DNA from: Bacillus_BD oryzisoli
Lineage (GTDB): Bacteria; Bacillota; Bacilli; Bacillales; Cytobacillaceae
DNA length: 64,000 nt
NCBI RefSeq assembly: GCF_036670025.1
Contig: NZ_CP137640.1
Span: 2,886,001-2,950,000 of the forward strand
Direction of reading: 5' to 3'
The position numbers and the translations under genes are program-made. The notes under the pieces are model-generated. The model searched no databases. It saw nothing but the letters and a program-made list of their open reading frames with translations, and had not been told where the DNA came from. Below, one piece after another: positions 51,794-60,971 of the stretch (position 1 is its first letter; every line of letters starts with the position of its first letter).

Positions 51794-52720
51794 ATGAAGT
51801 GGCCTGAAAAGATAACGATTAAAGAGGTTGGTCCTCGTGATGGCTTACAAAACGAAAAAACGTTTATATCAACAGAAGATAAAATTGCTTGGATTAATCA
51901 ATTATCAGAAAGTGGTTTAAAACATATTGAAATTACCTCTTTTGTTCATCCAAAATGGATTCCTGCGCTTTCCGATGCAGCTGCCGTAGCTGCTGGCATA
52001 ACAAAAGTGCCTGGGGTTACCTATACTGCACTCGTTCCAAACCGCCATGGGTTGGAACGGGCATTTCAAGCTGACATTGATGAAGCAGCAGTCTTTATGT
52101 CAGCAAGCGAAACGCATAATCGAAAAAATATCAATAAAACGATTGACGAGACGTTCCCAGTGTTAAGGGATTTGATTAGAGAAACCCTTTCAGTAGGAAA
52201 GGCAAGCAGAGGCTATGTTTCGACCGTCTTTGGCTGTCCGTATGAAGGGAATGTCGATATCGACTCGGTCATAAGGGTATCCGAAACATTATTTGATATG
52301 GGGATTGCAGAGCTTTCACTCGGGGATACAATTGGTGTGGCAAATCCAAAGCAGGTCCAAGAAGTATTGGACGTTTTATTAAAAAGATTTCCAGCAGATA
52401 AAATAGCTATGCATTTTCATGATACACGGGGAACAGCGTTGGCCAACATCTTAGTATCGTTAGACATGGGAATTACCATCTTTGATTCTTCCCTTGGCGG
52501 TTTAGGAGGATGTCCATATGCTCCTGGAGCAGCCGGAAACGTAGCAACAAACGATTTACTGTATATGCTTCACGGGATGGGGATTCACACTGGAGTTGAT
52601 CAGGAAAAGCTGCTTCATGCATCGTGCTTCATTCAGGAAAAGATTGGAAAAACTCTACCTAGTAAAAGTTTTCAAGCCGCCAGTGCACAACTAGGTGGAA
52701 AACATGAAAAAACCGTGTGA
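51794..52720 (+). CDS. yngG: Hydroxymethylglutaryl-CoA lyase
   Basis: A 308-residue TIM-barrel lyase. Motifs are EVGPRDGLQNEKTFI at the N-terminus, SLGDTIGVANPKQV, HFHDTRGTALANI with metal histidines, and GGLGGCPYAPGAAGN with the catalytic cysteine. It splits HMG-CoA into acetyl-CoA and acetoacetate, the last chain-breaking step of leucine catabolism. The RBS is GGAAAGGAGA. The enoyl-CoA hydratase gene starts 14 bases after its stop. Confidence 0.92.
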   Translation: MKWPEKITIKEVGPRDGLQNEKTFISTEDKIAWINQLSESGLKHIEITSFVHPKWIPALSDAAAVAAGITKVPGVTYTALVPNRHGLERAFQADIDEAAVFMSASETHNRKNINKTIDETFPVLRDLIRETLSVGKASRGYVSTVFGCPYEGNVDIDSVIRVSETLFDMGIAELSLGDTIGVANPKQVQEVLDVLLKRFPADKIAMHFHDTRGTALANILVSLDMGITIFDSSLGGLGGCPYAPGAAGNVATNDLLYMLHGMGIHTGVDQEKLLHASCFIQEKIGKTLPSKSFQAASAQLGGKHEKTV

Positions 52721-52733
52721 GAAAGGTGAGATC

Positions 52734-53516
52734 ATGAGTAAAACCATATGTTTTAACAAGATGGAAAATGGAATCGCGATCATTACGTTAAATCGTCCGG
52801 AAGCTGCTAATGCTCTATCAGTAGAGATGTTAGAGGGTCTTCGTGACACACTTCATACATGTAAATATGATCGATCCATCCGCTGTATCGTCATTACAGG
52901 GGCTGGGGAAAAAGCTTTCTGTGCGGGTGCTGATTTAAAGGAACGGGCCGAAATGGATCCGGTTCAGGTAAGAAGGACTGTTTCATTGATCCGCGATAAT
53001 ATCAATGCTTTAGAATCATTACCCCAACCGGTTATAGCAGCTGTGAATGGTGTTGCTTTTGGCGGGGGAACGGAACTTGCACTTGCTTGTGATATCCGCA
53101 TTTCCGCAGATACGGCAAAGCTTGGTCTGACTGAAACCTCGCTCGGAATTATCCCTGGTGCAGGCGGAACACAGCGTTTACCAAGATTAGTAGGAAAGGG
53201 ACGTGCAAAAGAGCTGATTTTCACAGCGAGACGAATTGATGCAAATGAAGCTCTTGAGATTGGATTAGTAGAGTATACGGTCCCATTTGCAAGCTTACTA
53301 GATAAAGTATTAGACATAGCAGGACAAATTGTGCAAAATGGTCCGATTGCCGTCGCACAAGCAAAGTTCGCCATTGATAAAGGCTATGATGTTGAACTTA
53401 ACACCGGACTTGCTATTGAGCAAAATGCCTATGAGGTGACGATTCCAACGAAAGATCGTTTAGAGGGATTACAGGCTTTTAAAGAGAAACGCACGCCAAA
53501 ATACACCGGACAATGA
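52734..53516 (+). CDS. yngF: Enoyl-CoA hydratase, probable methylglutaconyl-CoA hydratase
   Basis: A 260-residue crotonase. The signature blocks are ITGAGEKAFCAGADLKERAE (oxyanion hole), GVAFGGGTELALACDIRIS and LGIIPGAGGTQRLPRLVG with catalytic glutamates. In this operon it should hydrate 3-methylglutaconyl-CoA to HMG-CoA. ATG 52734 follows GAAAGGTGAG; the alternative start at 52695 lies inside the previous gene. Confidence 0.9.
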   Translation: MSKTICFNKMENGIAIITLNRPEAANALSVEMLEGLRDTLHTCKYDRSIRCIVITGAGEKAFCAGADLKERAEMDPVQVRRTVSLIRDNINALESLPQPVIAAVNGVAFGGGTELALACDIRISADTAKLGLTETSLGIIPGAGGTQRLPRLVGKGRAKELIFTARRIDANEALEIGLVEYTVPFASLLDKVLDIAGQIVQNGPIAVAQAKFAIDKGYDVELNTGLAIEQNAYEVTIPTKDRLEGLQAFKEKRTPKYTGQ

Positions 53517-53544
53517 AAACGAGAGTAATAGGGGAGGAAAAGGA

Positions 53545-55089
53545 ATGACAATAGATATGAACCCACTACAACAAATGTTGAAGGATAGAGTAGAACAAGT
53601 TAAAAAGGGCGGAGCGCCCAAATATCATGAAAAAAACCAAGAGCAGGGGAAATTGTTCGTCCGCGATCGTTTATCATTATTATTCGATCCCGGCTTTGAA
53701 TTAGAAGATGCGTTATTTGCTAACTGCATGGCAGGGGACCTGCCTGCAGACGGTGTTGTGACAGGAATGGGTAAGATTAATGGCCAGCTTGTCTGTGTGA
53801 TGGCCAATGATTCAACGATCAAAGCAGGTTCTTGGGGAGCAAGGACGGTAGAGAAAATCATTCGAATCCAGGAAACAGCTGAAAAACTTCGCGTGCCATT
53901 ATTATATCTAGTAGATTCAGCTGGAGCACGGATAACAGATCAGGTGGAAATGTTCCCAGGCCGTCGTGGTGCAGGAAGAATCTTTTACAATCAAGTGAAG
54001 CTTTCAGGTAAAATTCCACAAATCTGTCTTTTGTTTGGTCCATCTGCTGCTGGCGGAGCGTATATTCCAGCATTTTGTGACATTGTCATTATGGTTGACA
54101 AGAATGCATCTATGTACCTGGGATCGCCGCGAATGGCCGAAATGGTCATTGGTGAACATGTAACGTTGGAGGAAATGGGCGGCGCCCGTATGCACTGTTC
54201 TGTATCAGGCTGCGGTGATGTGCTTGCGAAAAATGAAGAAGAAGCCATTTCACTTGCTAAAAACTATCTATCTTATTTTCCTGCTAATTTTTCAGAGAAA
54301 CCGCCCGTTCGTGAGGCTGTGCCACCTAAACAATTAAAGAAACCATTAGAAGAATTGATTCCGGTTAATCAAAATTCAGCTTTTAATATGCATGATCTAA
54401 TAAACGGGATCATTGATGAAGGCTCCTTCTTTGAAATTAAAAAACTATTTGCAGCTGAACTGATTACAGGACTTGCTCGCATAGATGGAAAACCTGTCGG
54501 AATCATTGCCAATCAGCCGCGAGTTAAAGGCGGGGTATTATTCCATGATTCAGCGGATAAGGCCGCAAAATTTATTAATCTTTGTGATGCCTACCATATT
54601 CCACTATTATTCCTAGTTGATGTTCCTGGATTTATGATCGGAACAAAAGTAGAACGGGCAGGAATCATCCGCCATGGTGCAAAAATGATTTCAGCGATGG
54701 CTGAAGCAAGTGTGCCAAAAATTTCTGTAATCGTACGTAAAGCATATGGCGCAGGTCTTTATGCAATGGCGGGCCCTGCATTTGAACCGGATGCTTGTCT
54801 TGCTTTGCCTTCTGCCCAAATTGCGGTTATGGGACCAGAAGCAGCCGTGAATGCCGTTTATGCTAATAAAATTGCGGCACTCCCTGAAGAGGAGCGTGCC
54901 GCATTCATTGAACAAAAACGCGAGGAGTATAAAGAGGATATTGATATATACCGATTAGCTTCTGAAATGGTCATTGACGGTATTATTCCTGCAAACTCAT
55001 TGCGTGAAGAGCTTAGCAAGCGTTTTGAGGCCTATGCTTCAAAATATCTTATTTTCTCAGAACGAAAACACCCTGTGTATCCGGTTTGA
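53545..55089 (+). CDS. yngE: Acyl-CoA carboxyltransferase, methylcrotonyl-CoA carboxylase beta-like
   Basis: A 514-residue carboxyltransferase with N- and C-domain crotonase folds. The motifs are RDRLSLLFDPGFELED, LVDSAGARITDQVEMFPGR (with the expected MCC-type RITD), GPSAAGGAYIPAF, ANQPRVKGGVLF and LVDVPGFMIG with GAGLYAMAGPAF. With the biotin carboxylase and carrier it forms 3-methylcrotonyl-CoA carboxylase. GGGGAGGAAAAGG precedes the ATG. Confidence 0.9.
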   Translation: MTIDMNPLQQMLKDRVEQVKKGGAPKYHEKNQEQGKLFVRDRLSLLFDPGFELEDALFANCMAGDLPADGVVTGMGKINGQLVCVMANDSTIKAGSWGARTVEKIIRIQETAEKLRVPLLYLVDSAGARITDQVEMFPGRRGAGRIFYNQVKLSGKIPQICLLFGPSAAGGAYIPAFCDIVIMVDKNASMYLGSPRMAEMVIGEHVTLEEMGGARMHCSVSGCGDVLAKNEEEAISLAKNYLSYFPANFSEKPPVREAVPPKQLKKPLEELIPVNQNSAFNMHDLINGIIDEGSFFEIKKLFAAELITGLARIDGKPVGIIANQPRVKGGVLFHDSADKAAKFINLCDAYHIPLLFLVDVPGFMIGTKVERAGIIRHGAKMISAMAEASVPKISVIVRKAYGAGLYAMAGPAFEPDACLALPSAQIAVMGPEAAVNAVYANKIAALPEEERAAFIEQKREEYKEDIDIYRLASEMVIDGIIPANSLREELSKRFEAYASKYLIFSERKHPVYPV

Positions 55090-55144
55090 TTTTTAGCAGC
55101 TCATTTCAATTGGAATAGACTTTTCTTAAAAGGAGGCGGGCCCT

Positions 55145-55846
55145 GTGAAGAATGGAAAAATTGTAAACTCTTTCGCGGAAGCCATTCAAGATATTACAGA
55201 TGGCGCAACCATTATCGTCGGTGGTTTCGGACTGTGCGGAATTCCGGAAAAAGCAATCTTAGCCTTAAGGGATCAAGGAACGAAAGATTTAACCATAGTT
55301 AGTAATAACTGTGGCGTTGATGATTGGGGGCTTGGACTGATGCTCGCAACCAAGCAAATTAAGAAAATGATTTCATCGTATGTCGGTGAAAATAAAATTT
55401 TTGAAAAACAATATCTAAGCGGTGAGCTTGAAGTAGAACTCGTTCCTCAAGGAACGCTTGCTGAACGAATTCGTGCAGGGGGCGCCGGAATACCTGGTTT
55501 TTATACGGCTACCGGGGTGGGAACTCAGATTGCTGAAGGAAAAGAGACCAAGGAGTTTAACGGAAAAATGTATTTATTGGAAGAGGGAATTGTCGGTGAT
55601 TTCGCACTTGTGAAAGCCTGGAAAGCCGATCCGCTTGGAAACCTTGTTTTCCGAAAAACATCACGTAATTTTAATCCATTGGCTGCAACGGCCGGAAAAA
55701 TAACGATTGCTGAAGTAGAGGAAATCGTTGGGATAGGAGAGTTAGATCCCGATGAAATCCATACACCAGGAATCTACGTTCAACGTATTCTGCTTGGAAC
55801 ATATTATGAAAAACGAATAGAAAAACGGACTGTTTTACAGGCTTAA
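55145..55846 (+). CDS. scoA: Succinyl-CoA:3-ketoacid CoA-transferase subunit A
   Basis: A 233-residue alpha subunit. IIVGGFGLCGIPEKAI is the family motif near residue 20, and GGAGIPGFYTATGVGT near 115. The alpha/beta pair activates acetoacetate (product of HMG-CoA lyase) to acetoacetyl-CoA. The start is GTG preceded by AAAGGAGGCGGG. The beta subunit gene downstream is frameshifted, so this subunit may lack its partner. Confidence 0.9.
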   Translation: MKNGKIVNSFAEAIQDITDGATIIVGGFGLCGIPEKAILALRDQGTKDLTIVSNNCGVDDWGLGLMLATKQIKKMISSYVGENKIFEKQYLSGELEVELVPQGTLAERIRAGGAGIPGFYTATGVGTQIAEGKETKEFNGKMYLLEEGIVGDFALVKAWKADPLGNLVFRKTSRNFNPLAATAGKITIAEVEEIVGIGELDPDEIHTPGIYVQRILLGTYYEKRIEKRTVLQA

Positions 55847-55940
55847 TGGTCATGAAGTATGTTCTATGGGACAGGCTATAATTGTTTAATAGAAATGAGT
55901 GCTTTTTCAATTGTTTAGGAGAAAAGGAGTGAGGAACTTA

Positions 55941-56589
55941 ATGGATGCGCGATTAACGATCGTAAAGCGTGCGGTTCAAGAAATTCAGGATGGCATGAAC
56001 GTAAATTTAGGGATTGGAATGCCGACACTGATTGCCAATGAAATTCCGGGCGAATATAACGTGTTACTTCAATCGGAAAATGGGCTTATTGGGCATTGGA
56101 CCTTACCCGATTGCAGGAACAGAAGACCCTGATCTAATAAATGCGGGAAAAGAAACGGTAACCGCTGTACCTGGTGCTTCTTTTTTTGATAGTGCTGAAT
56201 CCTTTGCCATGATTCGCGGCGGTCATATCGACCTTGCCATCCTAGGGGGAATGGAAGTATCTCAAACAGGAGATTTGGCTAATTGGATGATTCCAGGGAA
56301 GATGGTCAAAGGAATGGGAGGTGCCATGGACCTAGTAAATGGCGCAAAACGTGTGGTTGTCATCATGGAACATGTGAATAAGCATGGAGAATCAAAGGTC
56401 AAAAAAGAATGTACACTTCCCCTTACTGGAAAAGAAGTGGTACACCGCTTAATTACTGATTTGGCTGTATTTGATTTCACACCTGAAGGAATGGTTCTTG
56501 TGGAAACTCAAGAAGGAGTATCTGTTGAGGAAGTGAGTGAAAAAACAGAAGCTGCATTTAAAATTGATGTCAAATTTTCAGTTAAGTAA
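55941..56589 (+). pseudogene. scoB: Succinyl-CoA:3-ketoacid CoA-transferase subunit B, frameshifted
   Basis: The first part encodes MDARLTIVKRAVQEIQDGMN and NLGIGMPTLIANEIPG in one frame; after QSENGLIG the frame breaks. Removing one G from GGG at 56091-56093 restores GLIGIGPYPIAGTEDPD and the rest of a full-length beta subunit (about 215 residues), ending KFSVK. Catalytic Glu (in the QSENG motif) is upstream of the shift. Either a real mutation that disables the CoA-transferase or a sequencing error in a G run. GGAGTGAGG lies before the ATG. Confidence 0.88.
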
Positions 56590-56629
56590 GAGATTAGACT
56601 GGGCCTAGTGATAGGTTAATAGATAGGAT

Positions 56630-56665
56630 ACCGTACATCGTTTTTTTCCTTGTACGGTTTTTTTG
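56630..56665 (+). terminator. Terminator of the leucine/isovalerate operon
   Basis: ACCGTACA paired with TGTACGGT (8 bp) and a T run, 40 bases after scoB. Confidence 0.85.
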
Positions 56666-56713
56666 TTTAATATTATTGTTAACTATCAAATCAACATTTA
56701 GGAGGAGATGACT

Positions 56714-57106
56714 ATGCCTTTAAAAATAGGAGATATCATGACATTTGAACGGACTTTTACCATTAGAGATGTTGAATTATTTACAGAGATTTCAGGAGAT
56801 GAAGGGATTCATCATATTACCCCAGATGAACAGGGAAGGCTTGTCATTCAAGGATTATTAACAGCAACTCTGCCGACAAAAATTGGCGGCGATGCAAACG
56901 TGTTGGCTCGTACGATGAATTTTGAGTTTATAAGACCTGTGTTTACGGGAGATACAATCACTTGTGAAGTTAAAATTAAAAAATACGACAGACAAGAAAA
57001 CAATAGAACCGCTATTATTGCATCTTTTTTATGTAAAAACCAGCATGAAAAGGAAGTTTTACTTGGGGATTTTTCAGGCGTCATTATTGAAAAGAAGGAG
57101 AAATAG
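56714..57106 (+). CDS. MaoC-like hotdog-fold dehydratase
   Basis: A 130-residue single hotdog domain with the MaoC/(R)-hydratase pattern: ERTFTIRDVELFTEISGDEG, GLLTATLPTKIGGDANV, FIRPVFTGDTITCEVKI. In typical R-hydratases the catalytic Asp-His pair sits in a D(x4)H motif; here DEGIHH provides both. It may hydrate enoyl-CoA or act as a thioesterase. It stands alone after the terminator of the catabolic operon, with GGAGGAG 6-7 bases before ATG 56714. Confidence 0.75.
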   Translation: MPLKIGDIMTFERTFTIRDVELFTEISGDEGIHHITPDEQGRLVIQGLLTATLPTKIGGDANVLARTMNFEFIRPVFTGDTITCEVKIKKYDRQENNRTAIIASFLCKNQHEKEVLLGDFSGVIIEKKEK

Positions 57107-57194
57107 CTTATGGGAGAATCCAGTATTATTTTCTTCTAAAGTTTACTGAACCATTCACTCAGCGGGACTAGGGATGACCCCTAGATCCGCTTCA

Positions 57195-58766
57195 TCAAAC
57201 GAAAACACTTTCCATTTTTACATCCTCCATTTTAATATCAACAATACCTGATCCTACTTCAATTGCTTTTGAGAAGGAAGCATCTGTCGTAACGTTTTGA
57301 ATATTGATAAATTCAGCGCGATTTTCTCCGCCAAATATTTTAATGGCCGGTCCTGCTTTGTGAAAGTTTTTAAACGTAAAGTCCTGCAAAACAACATTTC
57401 TTGCACGATATTGTATAGCCGCGACAGGGTTATTTCTAAAATCATAATCACTGTCACCAATGGACCAAAAGTGATTGATGACCACATTTTGATAACCAGA
57501 AATAACTAAGCTGCGGGGCGCAGAATCCTTATATAACTCTGAATAGACGGGCTCGATTGAAACTAGGCCGCAAGCCCAAATATTATAGGCTGTTTTCGAT
57601 TGTTCATCCGTACTTTTGTGATGTCCGATATGGCGAAAATTATAGGAACGATTATCATTTACGGAAATATGTCCTACAATTTGTACATTTGAAGCAGCGG
57701 AAGAATTTTGATGTGCCTTAATTTCAACCCCGCCAAAACATCTTGCTGTCGAGTTATGAACCAGCAGTACGTTTCTTGAACCATCATCAATCTCAATTCC
57801 ATTTGAATTGGAAAAACCTTTTTGATGAGAGCGGCCGCTTGGATCACACATATGAGAATGAGAAATAAACACATAGTCACTGTGATGGGAGGTGATACCA
57901 TCATCCCCAAAGCCATATCCGCTTAATTGATCCAGCCACACATATTTACTGCCTCCCCGGGCTCTGTATCCATCACCTGCATAACTATAGAAAGTGGAAG
58001 AGATATCGAAACAATGGAGTCCCGGATTAATTCCTTCCACATCCTGTACCCAGCCATATGTAACATTCGCATAGGTTAAACAGCTCGAATGATTTCCCCA
58101 TGTACTTGTTTTTGTTGTATTCCCAAGCCTTTCAATATTCCAATCGAGACTAAGACCGCTAACAATAAGATGATGATTGCCTTTCCAATGGTTTGTATTT
58201 GTAACTAATCTTGTACCTTTAGGCGCTTGATCATGTAATTTAAGAGTGGTTATACCTTTTCCCGCACCTTCCAAATAGGTCCAAGATGGAAGCCGGATGC
58301 CTTTCGTAATAAAAACACCAGCGGGAACAAGAACTTTTACCCGTCCATTTCCCATTGCTTTTCGAAAAGCAGCTGTGCAATCGGTTTTTCCATCTCCTAC
58401 AGCGCCGAAATCTGTGACATTGACCACACGGGTTATTTGATTTAAAAGTTGATCGTATTCTCGATCCAGCTTTTCCTTCCATTCTGGAAATATGTTTCCA
58501 TCCACATCCGCAATTGTCTTACAAGGAGCTAGAAGGGCAGCTGGTTTGGAAAAAATCCGAAAAAACCTCTCTGAAACTTTTTCTAAGAAAGGGCGTGGCT
58601 GCTTTAGAAGTGCTTTCGGTATTTCGGGTACATGATGCTGACAGGTATGCTCAAACAGCTTTTCTGTCTCCTGCACCATTTTTTTGATAGGCAGATAGTT
58701 TTGCGTAATTTGCGCTAACAGTTCAGGATTTTTTTGAGGATCATGGGTTCGATCAAAATGAAGCAT
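57195..58766 (-). CDS. Pectate-lyase superfamily beta-helix protein
   Basis: A 523-residue protein. A helical N-terminal part of about 110 residues precedes the parallel beta-helix, which opens with NVTDFGAVGDGKTDCTAAFRKAM, the signature of the pectate_lyase_3/glycosyl hydrolase 28-like group. Further right-handed coil repeats follow (YVFISHSHMCDPSGR, GIEIDDGSRNVLLVHNSTA). No signal peptide is seen, so it may stay in the cell or go out by another route. GAGGTGA precedes the ATG. Enzyme activity and substrate cannot be named. Confidence 0.8.
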   Translation of the reverse strand: MLHFDRTHDPQKNPELLAQITQNYLPIKKMVQETEKLFEHTCQHHVPEIPKALLKQPRPFLEKVSERFFRIFSKPAALLAPCKTIADVDGNIFPEWKEKLDREYDQLLNQITRVVNVTDFGAVGDGKTDCTAAFRKAMGNGRVKVLVPAGVFITKGIRLPSWTYLEGAGKGITTLKLHDQAPKGTRLVTNTNHWKGNHHLIVSGLSLDWNIERLGNTTKTSTWGNHSSCLTYANVTYGWVQDVEGINPGLHCFDISSTFYSYAGDGYRARGGSKYVWLDQLSGYGFGDDGITSHHSDYVFISHSHMCDPSGRSHQKGFSNSNGIEIDDGSRNVLLVHNSTARCFGGVEIKAHQNSSAASNVQIVGHISVNDNRSYNFRHIGHHKSTDEQSKTAYNIWACGLVSIEPVYSELYKDSAPRSLVISGYQNVVINHFWSIGDSDYDFRNNPVAAIQYRARNVVLQDFTFKNFHKAGPAIKIFGGENRAEFINIQNVTTDASFSKAIEVGSGIVDIKMEDVKMESVFV

Positions 58767-58998
58767 TTTTTCACCTCAATTAACAGCATTATCTACCATT
58801 ATACTCCTTCGCTCTGCAAAACTGGAAATCAGTGAAGCGTCAGCCAATCTTCATGTGGGACTAGGGCAGAGACTGTTACACTGACAGAATAAATAATTGA
58901 AAGGAATTATTGGTTATGTGTTGAAGTATAGATAAAATGGATATTTTTTTAAAACTTTAGTCAGGATTATGGAAATACTTATTTGTTGGGAGAAGAGG

Positions 58999-59385
58999 AT
59001 GCATCTTTTAATTCGAATAGCTGAAATACTGTTAGGAGTCATTTTTTTAGGTGCAGGTTTAAATGGATACGTTGTTTTGTTTGGCTTTGAAGCATTCGCT
59101 CCTACGAGCCCAGCAGCAATTGAATTTTTGGGTGATGGTTATTTATTGGCGATCGAAAAAGGAGTTGAAATCATCACCGGTATATTATTAATCATTCGCA
59201 GGTTCGTTCCTCTTGCCTTAGTTGTATTAGCCAGTATCATCGTAAACATCTTGGCGTTTCATATTTTTGTTGATTCCGAGCTGCTGCTATTAGCCATTTT
59301 AGTCGTTTTATTAGAAGCACTACTAGCTTGGTACTACCGTGAAAGCTACAAAGGCATATTGGAAAGCCGGCCAAAGGTACGTTAA
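58999..59385 (+). CDS. DoxX-like small membrane protein
   Basis: A 128-residue protein with four predicted TM segments (RIAEILLGVIFLGAGLNGYV at the start, ending LLLAILVVLLEALLAWYY). The layout and motif LGAGLNGY resemble the DoxX/SURF4-like family. GAAGAGG precedes ATG 58999. No functional partner is evident, and a partial repeat (59392-59411) follows its stop codon. Confidence 0.7.
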   Translation: MHLLIRIAEILLGVIFLGAGLNGYVVLFGFEAFAPTSPAAIEFLGDGYLLAIEKGVEIITGILLIIRRFVPLALVVLASIIVNILAFHIFVDSELLLLAILVVLLEALLAWYYRESYKGILESRPKVR

Positions 59386-59485
59386 TGGAATGCAGGGACA
59401 GCACCCTGTTCTAAAAACAACTATGTAATAAAAAAATAGTTAAACCCATCAAATGGGGCGAATATTTCTTACACTCGATTACCAT

Positions 59486-59512
59486 GGATCGGTGTACCTG
59501 TCCCCCTGACCC
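59486..59512. repeat. GGGACAGGCACC-family repeat, inverted
   Basis: A diverged unit GGTGTACCTGTCCCCCTGACCC; a partial counterpart (GCAGGGACAGCACCCTGTTC) lies at 59392-59411. Together they flank the end of the DoxX-like gene. Confidence 0.6.
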
Positions 59513-59527
59513 AAAGAAGGTGACGAT

Positions 59528-60114
59528 ATGGAGGCAGTTATCCTTGCCGCCGGGTATTCCAGCCGTGCAAATGCATTTAAAATGACATGGCCGCTGGGGG
59601 GAAATGTCCGTGTTAGAGCATACGATATCTAAATTTGAAGCCGTTTGCAGCAGGGTCATCGTCGAGGCTGGCTTTCAAGCAGAAATGATCCAAGAGGAAA
59701 TCGCAAAAATTAGCAGTAAAAATGTCTATTCATTCAGGATAAAGTTTGTTTACAATGAAACCTTTAACCAAGGAATGTTTCGTTCCATTCAAAGGGGCTG
59801 CAATGAAGTCCAGGCGCAATCATTCTTTATAACACCCGGAGATTGTCCGCTTGTAAGAAAAGACACCATTCAGTTGCTAGCAGAACAAAAGAGGGACGTA
59901 GTGATTCCAAGTTTCAACTATAAAGGGGGGGCACCCAATCAAATTAACAAGCAAAGTGAAACAGAAAATCCTTAAAACGAATGCAGATAGTAATTTGCGT
60001 CAGGTCCTCGACGGTTTCGAAAAAAATTACGTGAATGTTGGTGATCCGGGAGTTTTAATGGATATTGATACACCGAAGGATTACCAACATGCGATTGACT
60101 ATTATAAAGCTTAA
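59528..60114 (+). pseudogene. MobA-like nucleotidyltransferase gene with two frameshifts
   Basis: The three pieces together encode a roughly 195-residue NTP-transferase of the molybdenum cofactor cytidylyltransferase/MobA-like group: MEAVILAAGYSSRANAFKM (nucleotide loop), SFFITPGDCPLVRKDTI (metal site) and the C-terminal NVGDPGVLMDIDTPKDYQ. Frame one fails after a six-G run at about 59596, and again after a seven-G run at 59935-59941; shortening each run by one G restores one continuous frame. It would load CTP or GTP onto a cofactor in a xanthine-dehydrogenase-type system, none of which is near. Confidence 0.85.
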
Positions 60115-60135
60115 ATTTATTGATATTTCTCCAAC

Positions 60136-60184
60136 GCAGCTTGATTCGATCAGTCAACAAGATCGAATTTAAGCTGCTTTTTTT
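60136..60184 (+). terminator. Terminator after the MobA-like gene
   Basis: GCAGCTT with AAGCTGC and ATTCGATC with GATCGAAT form a long stem around a 9-base loop, followed by seven T. Confidence 0.87.
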
Positions 60185-60202
60185 AAAAAAAATCAATAGA
60201 TA

Positions 60203-60559
60203 GTGAAGACGGATGGAACTCAGTTACATAATCGTGTTCATGTCTGGGTAGGGGGATCAATGGTTCCAATGACTTCACCTAATGACCCTGTTTTTCTACT
60301 ACATCATTGTTTGGTGGACAAGGTTTGGGCTGATTGGCAGGAAGGGCGTGCGAAAGAAGAAATGTCACCTAAACCAAACTACGCTCCCGAAAAAGATGGT
60401 CCATCGGATCATAACCTGGATGATGAAATGAAGCCATGGAATCGAAAAATCCGTGATGTTCTTGATATTTCCAAGTTAGGCTATTCGTACGAACAACCAG
60501 TAGCTGAAGCAGCAATTGTTGCTGAAAGCCATCCTTTTTCTCCATTCGAAGCTATATAA
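60203..60559 (+). pseudogene. Tyrosinase C-terminal remnant (CuB half)
   Basis: The frame encodes the second copper site of a bacterial tyrosinase: LHNRVHVWVGGSM and SPNDPVFLLHHCLVDKVWADWQ with the CuB histidines, followed by the DEMKPWN segment. The N-terminal CuA half, at least 150 residues, is missing, and the first codon has no RBS. Full-length Bacillus tyrosinases are about 290-300 residues. It cannot form the dicopper centre alone. Confidence 0.83.
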
Positions 60560-60699
60560 CTTCACAGAGTATAACTTTGCCTTGTATCCGGATCTGCGCA
60601 ATCTGGCGAACTTATTTAAGCTCTAGAAAAGAGGTTGTGAATGGCTCCTTTTGATTGGGTAACGAGACAAAAGAGCATTTCCATATTGTCTAGCTACTG

Positions 60700-60948
60700 A
60701 TTCATTTTTACTATGCATGGATAGAGACGGGCAAAAAGCATGTTCTAATTTTAATTGTTCTGCAAGCCATTTAATTTATTTAATTAATATAGAAACTTCG
60801 CTTAGAAAATTATTGTCGACCTCATTAAGAGCGATAATATCAGCATGCCTATTTTCAATGACATCCGCAATTCTGTATAGATCTACTTGTTTATCAACAC
60901 CTTTACCGTGATGAATGTTAAACGTCATTACTTTAATTTCCAAAATCA
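60700..60948 (-). pseudogene. EEP-family nuclease/phosphatase N-terminal remnant
   Basis: On the minus strand, GGAGG precedes an ATG at 60948 and codons for MTFNIHHGKGVDKQVDLYRI and ADIIALNEVD, the metal-binding start of endonuclease/exonuclease/phosphatase family proteins. A stop interrupts the frame at 60775, but the same frame continues for about 20 residues (IKWLAEQLKLEHAF). The rest of the domain, including catalytic histidines, is missing. Remnant of a truncated gene. Confidence 0.8.
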
Positions 60949-60971
60949 TTCCTCCATATTATGGTTGTTGA

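Noticed and set aside
57161..57191. Hairpin AGCGGGACTAGGG between the MaoC-like and lyase genes as a terminator
   Set aside because: The stem is good but neither strand has a T run, so a terminator call is not supported.
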